From the NCBI GenBank assembly GCA_945878355.1, contig CAMCTC010000027.1:1-50369 (forward strand): 50,369 bases of DNA, read 5' to 3'. The position numbers and the translations under genes are program-made. A model generated the notes under the pieces. That model had not been told where the DNA came from. It did no database searches and saw nothing but the letters and a program-made list of their open reading frames with translations. This document shows positions 37,488-46,975 of this stretch, piece after piece (position 1 is the first letter of the stretch; each line of letters starts with the position of its first letter). This DNA is from Bordetella parapertussis (lineage in GTDB: Bacteria > Pseudomonadota > Gammaproteobacteria > Burkholderiales > Burkholderiaceae_C).

Positions 37488-39149
37488 ATGATGCAGCGCT
37501 TGCGCACCGGTCAGCCTGTCTGGCTGCGGTTTTTCGCGCTGCTGGCGGCGAGCCTTGTCGGGCTGCCGATCTTGGCGCTGGGCACCAACCTGTTTGCGGG
37601 CGGCACCGGCGGCACCTGGGCTCACTTGGCTGAGACCGTGCTGCCCGACTACATCGCGACCACGCTCTGGCTTTGCGCTGGCGTGGGCGCGGGCGTGGGC
37701 TTGCTGGGTGTGGGCTCGGCCTGGCTGGTGACGCGGTACGAGTTCGCCGGCCGCGCCAGCTTCGAATGGGCCTTGCTGCTGCCGCTGGCGATGCCCGCCT
37801 ATGTGCTGGCCTACACCTACACCGATTGGCTGCAGTATGTCGGCCCGGTCCAGACCGCGCTGCGGGATGCTTTTGGCTGGCGCCGCGCGGACTACTGGTT
37901 TCCTGATGTGCGGTCGACGGGTGGTGCGGTGCTGATGTTCTCGCTGGTGCTCTACCCCTATGTGTACTTGCTGGCGCGGACTGCATTCCTCGAGCGCGGC
38001 GGCGCGATGATCGAGGTCGCCCGCTCGCTGGGCCTGTCGCCCTGGCAGGGTTTCTGGCGGCTGTCGCTGCCGCTGGCCAGGCCGGCGATCGCCGGGGGCA
38101 TCGCGCTGGCGCTGATGGAGACGTTGGCTGATTTCGGCACCGTCAGCTACTTCGGGGTGCAGACCTTCACCACCGGCATCTACCGCGCCTGGTTCTCGCT
38201 CGGCGACCGGGTCGCTGCGGCGCAGCTCGCGCTGGTGCTGCTGGCTTTTGTCAGCGCGGTGCTGTTGATCGAGCGCGTCAGCCGTGGCGACAGACGCTTT
38301 GCCGACGCCAGCCTGCGTCGCGGTGGCAGCGGCCGCACAGTGCTGCGCGGTGGCCGTGCGGCGCTGGCGCTGGTTGCTTGCGCGCTGCCGCTGGTCGCCG
38401 GGTTCTTGCTACCGGCCTGCCTGCTGCTGCGCATGGCGATCACCCAAGGCGATGCCCAGTTTGGCGAGCGCTTCGTGCGGCTGGCTGGCAACAGCGTGCT
38501 GCTGGCCGGGTTGACGGCCTTGCTGGCGCTGGCGCTGGCGCTGCTGATCGGCTATGCCGCGCGCCTGCACCGCGGACCGGCGATGCTTTGGGCGCATCGG
38601 CTGGCCGGGCTGGGCTATGCGCTGCCAGGCTCGGTGATCGCGGTTGGTGTGTTGATCCCGGTCACCCGACTCGACCATGCGCTGGCGGCCGCCGCGCAGC
38701 AGATGTTCGGCTGGCAGCCGGGGCTGATGCTGACCGGCGGTATTGCCGCGTTGGTCTATGCCTGCCTGGTTCGCTACCTCACTGCAGCGATGCAGGCGGT
38801 CGACGCCGGACTGGCCCGGATCACGCCCGGCATGGACCAGGCCGCGCGCAGTCTGGGCCACAGCCCGGCGGGCACGCTGTGGCATGTGCACCTGCCCTTG
38901 CTGCGCGCTAGCGCGCTGACCGCTGGCCTGCTGGTTTTCATCGACGTGATGAAGGAACTGCCAGCCACGCTGGTGATGAGGCCGTTCAACTTCGACACGC
39001 TGGCCACCCAGGCCTACACGCTGGCGGCCGACGAACGCCTGGCCGAGGCCTCGACGGCAGCGCTGGCGATCGTCGCGGTCGGGTTGGTGCCGATGGTCTT
39101 CATCTGCCGCCAGATCGCGCTGGGGCGCACGCCGGACAGGCCTTGCTGA
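37488..39149 (+). CDS. fbpB: Ferric-iron ABC transporter permease (fused double unit)
   Basis: 553 residues with about 12 membrane helices in two homologous halves, the FbpB/SfuB layout. Each half carries a BPD permease EAA-type loop: SLGLSPWQGFWRLSLPLARP near 180 and SLGHSPAGTLWHVHLPLLRA near 460. The C-terminal VMKELPATLVMRPFNFDTLA stretch is characteristic of ferric-iron permeases. ATG at 37488 follows the upstream gap; longer readings are not homologous. Its ATPase is divergent and its binding protein lies 1.2 kb downstream on the other strand. Confidence 0.9.
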   Translation: MMQRLRTGQPVWLRFFALLAASLVGLPILALGTNLFAGGTGGTWAHLAETVLPDYIATTLWLCAGVGAGVGLLGVGSAWLVTRYEFAGRASFEWALLLPLAMPAYVLAYTYTDWLQYVGPVQTALRDAFGWRRADYWFPDVRSTGGAVLMFSLVLYPYVYLLARTAFLERGGAMIEVARSLGLSPWQGFWRLSLPLARPAIAGGIALALMETLADFGTVSYFGVQTFTTGIYRAWFSLGDRVAAAQLALVLLAFVSAVLLIERVSRGDRRFADASLRRGGSGRTVLRGGRAALALVACALPLVAGFLLPACLLLRMAITQGDAQFGERFVRLAGNSVLLAGLTALLALALALLIGYAARLHRGPAMLWAHRLAGLGYALPGSVIAVGVLIPVTRLDHALAAAAQQMFGWQPGLMLTGGIAALVYACLVRYLTAAMQAVDAGLARITPGMDQAARSLGHSPAGTLWHVHLPLLRASALTAGLLVFIDVMKELPATLVMRPFNFDTLATQAYTLAADERLAEASTAALAIVAVGLVPMVFICRQIALGRTPDRPC

Positions 39150-39223
39150 GCGCGCTGTGTGCTGCAGCGCCTGCGCATAGACTGTTGTCAGGCGTTCCAT
39201 CCCAGCCATCTTCGAGGGTCACC

Positions 39224-40318
39224 ATCATCAACGCTCCGTTTCACGCCGACCAGGTCGGCAGCTTGTTGCGTCCGGACTGGCTGTCCGCGGCGCGTTCCCA
39301 ATGGCGGCGCGGCGAGGTCGATGCCGCGACCCTGGCCGCCACCGAGGACCGCGCGGTGCGCGAGGCGGTGCAGCGTCAGGAGGCCGCTGGCCTGCAAAGC
39401 ATCACCGATGGCGAGTTCAGACGCGATTGGTGGCATCTGGACTTTCTGTCGCAACTCGACGGCGTCACGCTGCAGGACAACGCGGGGCCCAAGTTCAAGA
39501 TCGCCGGCCAGTCCGAGCAGCCGCCGATCGCCACGGTCACCGGCAAGATCGGCTGCAGTGCGCCGATCATGGCCGCCGACTTCGCGTTCCTGAAGTCGGT
39601 GACCCAGCGCACTGCCAAGATGACGATCCCGTCACCGTCGATGCTGCACTTGCGCGGGGGGCGGGCGGCGATCTCGCGCCAGGCCTACCCGGAGATGTCT
39701 GACTTCTGGGCCGACGTCGCAGCAGCCTACCGGGTCGCGATCGCCCACCTGGCGGATGCCGGTTGCCGCTACCTGCAACTCGACGACATCACCTTCGCCT
39801 ACCTGTGCGACCCCAAGATCCAGGCCAACTGTCGTGCCAACGGCGATGACCCTGCCGCGCTGCCGCAGATCTATGCCGACACCATCAACGCTGCGTTGCT
39901 TGGCAAGCCTGCCGACATGAAGGTGACGATCCACACCTGCCGTGGCAATTTCCAGAGCGCCTGGGTCGCCGAGGGTGGCTACGACCCGGTGGTCCAGGCG
40001 ATGTTCTCGACCGATGTCGACGGCTACTTCATGGAGTTCGACAGCGCGCGTGCTGGCGGGTTTGAGCCGCTCAAGGCATTGCCCAAGGGCAAGAAGGTGG
40101 TGCTCGGTCTCGTCACGACCAAGCTCGGTGAGCTCGAATCCAAGGACGACTTGAAGCGCCGCATCGACGAGGCCTCGCGTTTCGTGCCGCTCGAGGACTT
40201 GTGCCTGTCGCCGCAGTGTGGCTTTTCCAGCACCCACCATGGCAACGCGCTGTCGCAGGACGACCAGTGGCGCAAGCTCGAGCGCGTGGTCGAGGTCGCG
40301 GGCGAAGTCTGGGGCTGA
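39224..40318 (+). CDS. MetE-like cobalamin-independent methionine synthase C-terminal-domain protein
   Basis: About 364 residues, equal to the catalytic C-terminal half of MetE (YxjG/YxjH type). Family features are HADQVGSLLRPDWL, SITDGEFRRDWWH, LQLDDITFAYLC, then zinc ligands IHTCRGNF, FMEFDSARAG and QCGFSSTHHG. It should move a methyl group to homocysteine or a related thiol. The start is odd: relatives begin right before LNAPF-like sequence, but here the only well-placed codon after the GAGGG ribosome site (39214-39218) is ATC at 39224. TTG at 39185 (377 residues) is the nearest normal start. An AUC start or a changed ATG is likely. It separates fbpB from fbpA. Confidence 0.88.
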   Translation: MINAPFHADQVGSLLRPDWLSAARSQWRRGEVDAATLAATEDRAVREAVQRQEAAGLQSITDGEFRRDWWHLDFLSQLDGVTLQDNAGPKFKIAGQSEQPPIATVTGKIGCSAPIMAADFAFLKSVTQRTAKMTIPSPSMLHLRGGRAAISRQAYPEMSDFWADVAAAYRVAIAHLADAGCRYLQLDDITFAYLCDPKIQANCRANGDDPAALPQIYADTINAALLGKPADMKVTIHTCRGNFQSAWVAEGGYDPVVQAMFSTDVDGYFMEFDSARAGGFEPLKALPKGKKVVLGLVTTKLGELESKDDLKRRIDEASRFVPLEDLCLSPQCGFSSTHHGNALSQDDQWRKLERVVEVAGEVWG

Positions 40319-40345
40319 ACCCGTTGCGCCAGGCCTACTCCAGGC

Positions 40346-41395
40346 CTATTTCCAGCCCGCGCGGTCGAACACTTTCTGCGCCATCACTGTGGCCTTGGCG
40401 AGTTCACCGATCGGCAACTGGTCGGGTTTGAAGCTGCCCAGCGCGGCGAGTGTCGGATTGGCCTGCGCACTGCCCTTGACCACCGGCCACTCGTTGTTGC
40501 CCTCGGCGAAATAGGCTTGGGCCTGGTCGCTGGCCAGGTACTCCAGGAAGCGGATCGCGGCATCGCGGTTGGGGGCGTGCTTGAGCAGGCCCGCGCCCGA
40601 GACATTGATGTGCGCGCCCCAACTCGACTGGTTGGGCCACACCACCGACACGGCTTTCATCGCCCGCAGGTCTTCGGGTCGGCTGCTGCGCATCATCCGC
40701 ACCAGGTAATAGGTGTTGGAGATGGTCACTCCGCATTCGCCTGCGGCGACGGCCTTGATCTGGTCGGTGTCGCCGCCCTTGGGCGCGCGCGCGAAGTTCG
40801 CGACCAGCCCGCGAGCCCAGGCTTCGGCCTTGGCCTCGCCCTCATGCGCGATCACCGCCGCGCCCAGCGACAGGTTGTAGGGATGACTGCCCGACCGCAT
40901 GCAGACCTGGCCCCTGAGTGCCGGCATGGCCAGATCGGCATAGGTCTGAACCTGCTCGCGTTTGACCGCTGCCTGGTTGTAGACAATCACCCGAGCGCGG
41001 GTCGAAAACGAGTACCAGGTTGGCGTGCGCAGCGCGGCGGGAATGCGCTCGTCCAGCAGCTTGCTGCTGACGGGCTGGAACAGCCCCAGGCTGTCGGCCA
41101 CCTCGAGGCGGGCCGCGTCCACCGTGATCAGCAGATCGGCCGGGCTGGCCTTGCCCTCATTGCGGATGCGCTCGACCAGTTCCTCTTCCTTGCCATCGAG
41201 CCGGTTGATCTTGATGCCCGTGCGCTGGCTGAAGTTGGCGTAGAGCGCTTCGTCGGTCTGGTAGTGCCGCGCCGAGTAGATGTTGAGCACGCCGGTCTGC
41301 GCCGAGGCCGGGGCGGGTGAGCCCGCCAGCAGGGCCAGCGCGGCCAGCGCGGTCAGGGCCGGACGGCGTGGCAAGTTGAAACGGGGGAGGGACAT
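40346..41395 (-). CDS. fbpA: Ferric-iron periplasmic binding protein
   Basis: 349 residues. Signal peptide ends near residue 32 (GSPAPASAQT). The mature start VLNIYSARHYQTDEALY is the FbpA/FutA type, and the paired tyrosines of SNTYYLVRM near 228 are the usual Fe(III) ligands. A Fur-box-like site precedes it, so it should be induced by iron shortage. Convergent with the MetE-like gene; its permease and ATPase are nearby but in other transcription units. Confidence 0.92.
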   Translation of the reverse strand: MSLPRFNLPRRPALTALAALALLAGSPAPASAQTGVLNIYSARHYQTDEALYANFSQRTGIKINRLDGKEEELVERIRNEGKASPADLLITVDAARLEVADSLGLFQPVSSKLLDERIPAALRTPTWYSFSTRARVIVYNQAAVKREQVQTYADLAMPALRGQVCMRSGSHPYNLSLGAAVIAHEGEAKAEAWARGLVANFARAPKGGDTDQIKAVAAGECGVTISNTYYLVRMMRSSRPEDLRAMKAVSVVWPNQSSWGAHINVSGAGLLKHAPNRDAAIRFLEYLASDQAQAYFAEGNNEWPVVKGSAQANPTLAALGSFKPDQLPIGELAKATVMAQKVFDRAGWK

Positions 41396-41428
41396 GGTGG
41401 CAATCCGGTGGGTGGAAAGTGCTTGAAT

Positions 41429-41447
41429 AATAACAAGAATCATTCTC
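41429..41447 (-). promoter_or_regulatory. Fur box upstream of fbpA
   Basis: Minus-strand GAGAATGATTCTTGTTATT matches the 19-bp Fur consensus GATAATGATAATCATTATC at 13 positions. It lies 34 nt before the fbpA ATG in an AT-rich island that stands out from the surrounding DNA. Confidence 0.7.
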
Positions 41448-41490
41448 AACAACTTGCCGAGGCAGGGTCAAGGCGGATCGAACCGGGCCG

Positions 41491-42459
41491 CTACAACCAG
41501 CCCACGCGCCTGAAGCGCCAGTACATCAGGCCGCAGGTCGTGCCGATCAAGCCCAGCGCGGCGGGGTAGCCCCAGGGCTGTTGCAGCTCGGGCATGTGCT
41601 GGAAGTTCATGCCCCAGACGCCGACAAAAAAGGTCGCCACCGCAAAGATGCCGGCCCAGGCGGCCAGCCGTTTGGTGACCTCGCTCTCCTCGATCGTGAC
41701 CATCGACAGGTTGACCTGGATCGCCGTGCCGATGGTGTCGCGTATCGTGTCTATCGAGGTCTGCAAGCGCGCCAGGTGGTCGGCGATGTCGCGAAAGTAG
41801 TCGCTGCTGGCCGCGCACACCGGCGGCACGCGGCCGCCGTAGAGCTTGCCCACGGCGTCCATCAGCGGTGCCACCGCGTGGCGCAGCACCGTGACCTTGT
41901 GTTTGAGTTGGTAGAGCCGCTCGATGTTGGCGCGGCCTGCGCCGCGGTCGAAGATCTGGTCTTCGATGGTCTCTAGCTCGGTCTCGAGCGCGTCGACGAG
42001 CGGAAAATAGCGGTCGACGACCGCATCCATCAAAGCGTAGAGAACGAAGCCTGCGCCCTGGCGCAGCCGATCGGGTTCGCGCTCGCAGCGTTCGCGAACG
42101 CCCAGAAAGCCCTGGCTGCTGCGGTTGCGCACCGACAGCACGTAGTTTGGGCCGGCAAAGATGTTGACCTCACCGATCTGCCATTCGTCGGTCGGGCTGA
42201 GCTCGAGCAGATGCAGCACCGCGAACACCGAGTCGCCGTATTCCTCGATCTTGGGCCGCTGATGGCCATGGGCAGCGTCCTCGACCGCCAGATCGTGCAG
42301 GCCGAATTCGTGCTGCATCTGCGCCAGCTCTTCGTCGCTGGCGTCGCGCAGCGCCACCCAGACAAAGCAGCCAGGCTGGCCCATGTGGTCGCTGATCCGC
42401 TCTACCGGGATGTCGGCGAGCTTGGCGCCGTCGCGGTATGCGACGCAGTTGATCAGCAT
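41491..42459 (-). CDS. corA: CorA-family divalent-metal transporter
   Basis: 322 residues. Cytoplasmic domain with a long helix (VDALETELETIEDQIFD) and two C-terminal helices; the pore signature is VWGMNFQHMPE (GMN near residue 282). CorA channels carry Mg2+, Co2+ and Ni2+. The start lies only 12 bp after the ureG stop on the same strand, with no terminator, so it is probably the last gene of the urease operon and may supply nickel (inference). Confidence 0.9.
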   Translation of the reverse strand: MLINCVAYRDGAKLADIPVERISDHMGQPGCFVWVALRDASDEELAQMQHEFGLHDLAVEDAAHGHQRPKIEEYGDSVFAVLHLLELSPTDEWQIGEVNIFAGPNYVLSVRNRSSQGFLGVRERCEREPDRLRQGAGFVLYALMDAVVDRYFPLVDALETELETIEDQIFDRGAGRANIERLYQLKHKVTVLRHAVAPLMDAVGKLYGGRVPPVCAASSDYFRDIADHLARLQTSIDTIRDTIGTAIQVNLSMVTIEESEVTKRLAAWAGIFAVATFFVGVWGMNFQHMPELQQPWGYPAALGLIGTTCGLMYWRFRRVGWL

Positions 42460-42471
42460 GTCGGATCTTTC

Positions 42472-43143
42472 TCAGACCGTCGCGGGCTCAGCCACCAGCA
42501 GGCCTTTGCGCTCGATGAAAGCCACCACCTCGGCCAAGCCCTGGCGGGTGCGCAGGTTGCTCATCACATAGGGACGTTTGCCGGCATGGTCGGGTCGCAT
42601 GCGGCGGGTATCGGCTTCCATCACCTCGAGGCTGGCGCCAACATAGGGCGCGAGGTCGATCTTGTTGATCACGAACAGGTCGCTCTTGGTGATGCCTGGG
42701 CCGCCCTTGCGCGGAATTTTCTCGCCGGCGGCGACGTCGATCACATAGATCGTCAGGTCGCTGAGTTCGGGGCTGAAGGTTGCGGCCAGGTTGTCGCCGC
42801 CAGACTCGATGAACACGATGTCGGCGTCGGGGAATTTCTCCAGCATCCGGTCGACGGCTTCGAGGTTGATCGACGCGTCTTCGCGGATCGCGGTGTGCGG
42901 GCAGCCGCCGGTCTCCACGCCCATGATGCGGTCGGCATCCAGCGCGCCAGCCACCGTGAGCAGGCGCTGGTCTTCCTTGGTGTAGATGTCGTTGGTCACG
43001 ACCACCAGGTCCCAGCGTTCGCGCATGGTCTTGCACAGCATTTCGACCAGCGTGGTCTTGCCCGACCCCACCGGCCCGCCCACGCCCACGCGCAAGGGTG
43101 GGAGCTTCTTGGTTCGGCGGGCGATGTGGTGCAGCGGTGTCAT
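42472..43143 (-). CDS. ureG: Urease accessory GTPase UreG
   Basis: 223 residues. P-loop [15 protein letters not shown] near 22, [26 protein letters not shown] (CPH nickel-binding motif), [15 protein letters not shown] and [10 protein letters not shown]. Delivers nickel for urease assembly with UreE, UreF and UreD. ATG at 43143 ([10 protein letters not shown]) is chosen over an upstream in-frame codon; CGCCACCGAAAG ends 6 nt before it and may serve as ribosome site. ureF lies 89 bp upstream. Confidence 0.96.
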   Translation of the reverse strand: MTPLHHIARRTKKLPPLRVGVGGPVGSGKTTLVEMLCKTMRERWDLVVVTNDIYTKEDQRLLTVAGALDADRIMGVETGGCPHTAIREDASINLEAVDRMLEKFPDADIVFIESGGDNLAATFSPELSDLTIYVIDVAAGEKIPRKGGPGITKSDLFVINKIDLAPYVGASLEVMEADTRRMRPDHAGKRPYVMSNLRTRQGLAEVVAFIERKGLLVAEPATV

Positions 43144-43149
43144 GGTGGG

Positions 43150-43161
43150 CTTTCGGTGGCG
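43150..43161 (-). promoter_or_regulatory. Leader 12-mer CGCCACCGAAAG before ureG
   Basis: Exact 12-mer on the minus strand, 6 nt before the ureG ATG. This copy is at Shine-Dalgarno distance. Confidence 0.5.
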
Positions 43162-43232
43162 AAGTCTTCCAACAAGCACTGATCATGCCGCAGTCGACGG
43201 CGCCAGCGGTTGCTGGCTCATCGGCCGGGGTT

Positions 43233-43952
43233 TCAGCTGCGGAAAAGCCTGGAGTACTGGGCTTCGTGGCGCGCCGAGACGATCGCCAGCATCGGGGCCA
43301 GGTTTTGCCTTGCGCCATCGCCAGCCGCTGCGGTGGTGATGGCGCCGTCGACCGCCGCGGGCAGCGCTTCGGCCAGATGGCCGAGCAGGCGTTGGCCTGC
43401 ACTCTGGCCCAGCGGCACCGACTTGATCGCCGCCTGCACCATGTTCTCGGCCCAGCCGAAGCCAAAGGCCAGCAGCGCTTCGCGCAGTGGCGCGCCGCTG
43501 AGGGCTGCCGCCAGCGCGAAGGCCAGCGGCCAGGCCGGCGCCGGCCTGAGCGCGGCCAGCATGGGGATGCGCCCGTCTTCGGGTCGGCGCTGGCGCAGCC
43601 ATTCGGTCAGCGAGCGGCCCATCTGTTCGGTCTGCTGGCGCATCTCGCGCGTCTCGCGGGTCTGCAAGGTCCAGGCGTTGAGCTCAGTGATGCGCTGCGA
43701 ATCGGATCGCTGCCAGGCTTTGAAGGCGCTGGCCAGCAGCGGCAGTTCTGCGCGCTGCAGGCTCAAGCCCAGTTGATCGCCCAGCCACAGACCCGCGCTG
43801 GCCTCGTCGCTGACCAGGCCAGCGTCGATCGCCGCTTCCAGCCCCTCGGAGTAGCTGAAACCGCCGACCGGCAGTGCCGGCGAGGCCAGCCACATCAGCT
43901 GCAGCAGCGCGGTGGCGGGAAGCGGCTGCGCCGCTCGCCTGACGCGAGGCAT
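43233..43952 (-). CDS. ureF: Urease accessory protein UreF
   Basis: 239 residues, all-helical. [21 protein letters not shown] at the N-terminus is the family mark, with [20 protein letters not shown] and the C-terminal end [14 protein letters not shown]. Works with UreD and UreG in the activation complex. ATG at 43952 is two bp after the ureE stop, so the genes are coupled. Confidence 0.94.
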   Translation of the reverse strand: MPRVRRAAQPLPATALLQLMWLASPALPVGGFSYSEGLEAAIDAGLVSDEASAGLWLGDQLGLSLQRAELPLLASAFKAWQRSDSQRITELNAWTLQTRETREMRQQTEQMGRSLTEWLRQRRPEDGRIPMLAALRPAPAWPLAFALAAALSGAPLREALLAFGFGWAENMVQAAIKSVPLGQSAGQRLLGHLAEALPAAVDGAITTAAAGDGARQNLAPMLAIVSARHEAQYSRLFRS

Positions 43953-43954
43953 CT

Positions 43955-44674
43955 TCAGTGGTCGTGGCCCGGGGCATGCCCATGGCCGTGACCCTTGACA
44001 TGACCGTGATCGTGATCGTGGTCGTGGTCGTGGTCGCAATCGGGGCCGTGCACATGGGCGGCGGCGACCGGTTGATGGGCATGACCGTGATCGTGGTCGT
44101 GATGGCCGTGCGCGCAGTCGGGCCCATGCACATGGCTTGCGGCCACCGCGCTCGGCTTCGCGTCATGCTGATGCGCGTGGCTGTGCGCATGGCCATGAGC
44201 GTGGCCGTGCGCAGCGTCAGGCGATGCATAGGCGCCGCCCTCGGGCTCGAAGGCTTCCAAGGCCTCGGAGACGATCAGATGCTGGGCCCGCAGCATGTCG
44301 GCCAGCACATGGTCGGGCTCGAGCTTGAGGTGGTCGGGTTTGAGCTCAAGCGCGACATGGCGGTTGCCCAGGTGGTAGGCCGCTCGCAGCAGGTCGAAGG
44401 CGCTGCCGTGCTCGGCACAGGCGCGCACCACCAGCACCGCTTGCGGCGCAGCCTGCACGCGAATCAGTGAGCCGTCCTCGGCCACCAACACATCGCCGCC
44501 GCGCACCGCCGTGCCGCGCGGCAGAAAGACGCCCAGCGTGCGGCCCAGCGAGTCGACGGCGTCAAAGCGGCTTTTTTGCCGCACGTCCCAGTCGAGTTCG
44601 ACCTGCGCACCGCGCTTGATGAGCACAGAGGCCAGACCTCGGCCGCCGGGGATGAGTTTGTTGATCGTCAGCAT
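43955..44674 (-). CDS. ureE: Urease nickel metallochaperone UreE with a long histidine-rich tail
   Basis: 239 residues, against about 150-160 for tail-less relatives. The core shows [41 protein letters not shown], then the nickel-binding [21 protein letters not shown]. After about residue 154 comes a tail of some 85 residues with about 30 histidines, mostly as HGH, HAH and DHDH runs, containing HVHGPDC twice. The tail should store or sequester nickel. Its DNA (43955-44220) is low complexity. ATG at 44674; pcd ends 47 bp upstream. Confidence 0.95.
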   Translation of the reverse strand: MLTINKLIPGGRGLASVLIKRGAQVELDWDVRQKSRFDAVDSLGRTLGVFLPRGTAVRGGDVLVAEDGSLIRVQAAPQAVLVVRACAEHGSAFDLLRAAYHLGNRHVALELKPDHLKLEPDHVLADMLRAQHLIVSEALEAFEPEGGAYASPDAAHGHAHGHAHSHAHQHDAKPSAVAASHVHGPDCAHGHHDHDHGHAHQPVAAAHVHGPDCDHDHDHDHDHGHVKGHGHGHAPGHDH

Positions 44675-44721
44675 GGCTGGATTGTCGCCCCGAATTTGGC
44701 GGCCGGAAGCCGGCTCAAGCC

Positions 44722-45024
44722 TCAGTCGGCCTGGTAGCGCGCCATCGCGGCGTCGGCGCGGCTGGCGAAGTCGAAGTCGAGCCGGGTCAGGCCGCCTGCA
44801 TCGTGGGTCGTCATCACGATTTCGACCCGGTTGTAGACGTTGCGCCACTCGGGGTGGTGGTCCAGGCGTTCGGCCACCAGCGCGAGCTCGGTCATGAAGG
44901 CGAAGGCTTGGGCGAAATCGGCGAACTTGAAGCTGCGTGAAATGGCGCCTCGAAGTGGATCGTGCTGCCAATGCGGCACCCCGGCCAACTGGACAGGGAG
45001 GTCTTGCGGATCGAGTTTTCTCAT
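44722..45024 (-). CDS. Pterin-4a-carbinolamine dehydratase-like protein
   Basis: 100 residues, the usual size. The active-site signature [18 protein letters not shown] and the end [16 protein letters not shown] identify the PCD/DCoH family, which dehydrates 4a-hydroxytetrahydropterin during aromatic amino-acid hydroxylation or acts in molybdopterin-related metabolism. ATG at 45024 begins [13 protein letters not shown]. Found between ureC and ureE on the same strand, an unusual place; no hydroxylase gene is nearby. Confidence 0.9.
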   Translation of the reverse strand: MRKLDPQDLPVQLAGVPHWQHDPLRGAISRSFKFADFAQAFAFMTELALVAERLDHHPEWRNVYNRVEIVMTTHDAGGLTRLDFDFASRADAAMARYQAD

Positions 45025-45122
45025 GGCTGGGCGCCTGCTGAAGACAGCTGCCAAGTTTGCCGCAATCGCTGCCAGGCTGCAGGCCGGCGCCCAGGCGATT
45101 CGCCCAGGCACAGAGGCCGCTG

Positions 45123-46850
45123 TCAGAACAGGAAGTAGCGCTGCGCCATCGGCAGCACGCTGGCCGGCTCACAGGTCAGCAGCAGGCCGTCGGCGCGCAC
45201 CTCGTAGGTCTGGGCGTCGATCTCCATCGTTGGCATGTAGGCGTTGTGCACCATGTCAGCCTTCTTGACCGAGCGGTTGCCTTTGACCGCCACCAAGCGC
45301 TTGGCCAGACCATAGGACTCGGCCACACCGCTGGCCAGTGCTGCGCCGCTGACGAAGCTGATCGAGGTGCTGCCCACGGCCTTGCCGTAGCTGCCAAACA
45401 TCGGCCGGTAATGCACCGGTTGCGGCGTCGGGATGCTGGCGTTCGGGTCGCCCATTGCCGCTGCGGCGATGAAGCCGCCCTTGAGCACCACGCTGGGCTT
45501 GACGCCGAAGAACGCCGGCTTCCACAGCACCAGGTCGGCCCATTTGCCAATTTCGATGCTGCCCACCTCGTGGGCGATACCATGGCTGAGCGCCGGGTTG
45601 ATCGTCAGTTTGGCGATGTAGCGCTTGACGCGGGCGTTGTCGTGGCGCGCCGTGTCCCCAGGCAGCGCGCCGCGCTGGCCCTTCATCTTGTGCGCCGTCT
45701 GCCAGCAGCGGATGATCACCTCGCCGACCCGGCCCATGGCTTGGCTGTCGGACGAGAACATGCTGATCGCGCCCAGGTCGTGCAGCACGTCCTCGGCGGC
45801 GATGGTCTCTCGTCGGATCCGGCTCTCGGCAAAAGCCAGGTCCTCGGCGACGCTGGGGTCCAGGTGATGGCAGACCATCAGCATGTCCAGGTGCTCGTCG
45901 ACCGTGTTGACGGTGTAGGGCATGGTCGGATTGGTCGACGACGGCAGAAAGTTGGGTTCGCCCACCACCCGCATGATGTCGGGCGCATGGCCACCGCCCG
46001 CGCCTTCGGTGTGGAAAGCGCACAGCGTGCGGCCTTTCGTCGCCGCGATGGTGTTTTCGACGAAGCCCGATTCGTTGAGCGTGTCGCTGTGGATCGAGAC
46101 CTGCACGTCATGCTCTTCGGCCACCGCCAGGCAGTTGTCGATCGCTGCCGGCGTCGTGCCCCAGTCCTCGTGCAATTTCAGCCCGACCGCGCCGGCCTCG
46201 ACTTGCTGGCGCAAAGCCTCGGGCCGGCTGGCATTGCCCTTGCCCAGAAAGCCCAGGTTCATCGGGAAGGCCTCGGCCGCCTGCAGCATCATCTTCAGGT
46301 TTTCAGGCCCGGGTGTGCAGGTGGTGGCGAAGGTGCCGGTGGCCGGCCCGGTGCCGCCACCCATCATCGTCGTGATGCCCGACATCAGCGATTCCTCGAT
46401 CTGCTGCGGGCAGATGAAGTGGATGTGGGTGTCGATGCCGCCGGCGGTGACGATCATGCCTTCGGCCGACAGGATCTCGGTGCCCGGGCCGATCACGATG
46501 TCCACGCCCGGCTGCACGTCGGGGTTGCCGGCCTTGCCGATCGCGACGATGCGGTGCCGCTTGATGCCGATGTCGGCCTTGACGATGCCCCAATGGTCGA
46601 CGATCAGCGCGTTGGTGATCACCAAGTCTGCGGCCTCGTGCACGCCAGGGCCGTTGGGCACCTGGCTCTGGCCCATGCCATCGCGGATGGTCTTGCCGCC
46701 GCCGAACTTCACCTCTTCGCCGTAGCCGCCTGCGCGCAGCGTGAAGTCGTCCTCCACCTCGATGATCAGCGCGGTGTCGGCCAGTCTGAGCCGGTCGCCC
46801 AAGGTCGGGCCATAGGTTTCGGCGTAAGCACGCCGGCCAATCGTTGCCAT
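45123..46850 (-). CDS. ureC: Urease alpha subunit
   Basis: 575 residues. Nickel-dependent hydrolysis of urea. Motifs: [26 protein letters not shown] (nickel His pair), carbamylated Lys in [11 protein letters not shown] near 226, [20 protein letters not shown], and the active-site MVCHHLD. ATG at 46850 (MATIGRRAY) is preceded at 10 nt by AAGGA, which belongs to the fourth 41-bp repeat unit. One base separates it from the stop of the last micro-ORF. Confidence 0.97.
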   Translation of the reverse strand: MATIGRRAYAETYGPTLGDRLRLADTALIIEVEDDFTLRAGGYGEEVKFGGGKTIRDGMGQSQVPNGPGVHEAADLVITNALIVDHWGIVKADIGIKRHRIVAIGKAGNPDVQPGVDIVIGPGTEILSAEGMIVTAGGIDTHIHFICPQQIEESLMSGITTMMGGGTGPATGTFATTCTPGPENLKMMLQAAEAFPMNLGFLGKGNASRPEALRQQVEAGAVGLKLHEDWGTTPAAIDNCLAVAEEHDVQVSIHSDTLNESGFVENTIAATKGRTLCAFHTEGAGGGHAPDIMRVVGEPNFLPSSTNPTMPYTVNTVDEHLDMLMVCHHLDPSVAEDLAFAESRIRRETIAAEDVLHDLGAISMFSSDSQAMGRVGEVIIRCWQTAHKMKGQRGALPGDTARHDNARVKRYIAKLTINPALSHGIAHEVGSIEIGKWADLVLWKPAFFGVKPSVVLKGGFIAAAAMGDPNASIPTPQPVHYRPMFGSYGKAVGSTSISFVSGAALASGVAESYGLAKRLVAVKGNRSVKKADMVHNAYMPTMEIDAQTYEVRADGLLLTCEPASVLPMAQRYFLF

Positions 46851-46851
46851 G

Positions 46852-46893
46852 TCAGAGTTTTCCTTGCGCCAGGCCGTGACCCGCCCCGGCCAT
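46852..46893 (-). CDS. Micro-ORF 4 between ureB and ureC (13 codons)
   Basis: ATG to TGA, peptide [13 protein letters not shown]. Its ATG shares one base with the stop of micro-ORF 3 (TAATG). The stop is one base before ureC. Translation is unproven. Confidence 0.45.
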   Translation of the reverse strand: MAGAGHGLAQGKL

Positions 46894-46934
46894 TACAGTT
46901 TTTCTTGCACCAGGCTGCGACCTGCTGCAGCCAT
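46893..46934 (-). CDS. Micro-ORF 3 between ureB and ureC (13 codons)
   Basis: ATG to TAA, peptide MAAAGRSLVQEKL. Start and stop overlap its neighbours as TAATG on both sides. An AACGA sequence at ribosome-site distance precedes it. Translation is unproven. Confidence 0.45.
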   Translation of the reverse strand: MAAAGRSLVQEKL

Positions 46935-46975
46935 TACAGCTTTCGTTGGACTGGGCTGCGACCTGCCGCAGTCAC
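46934..46975 (-). CDS. Micro-ORF 2 between ureB and ureC (13 codons)
   Basis: GTG to TAA, peptide MTAAGRSPVQRKL (GTG read as Met). Start overlaps the preceding stop as TAGTG; AAGGA lies 8 nt before it. Translation is unproven. Confidence 0.45.
   Translation of the reverse strand: MTAAGRSPVQRKL

Noticed and set aside
43955..44215. GTGATCGTGGTC-like short repeats that could suggest a CRISPR or minisatellite
   Set aside because: No regular repeat-spacer pattern; the region is the coding DNA of the UreE histidine tail.
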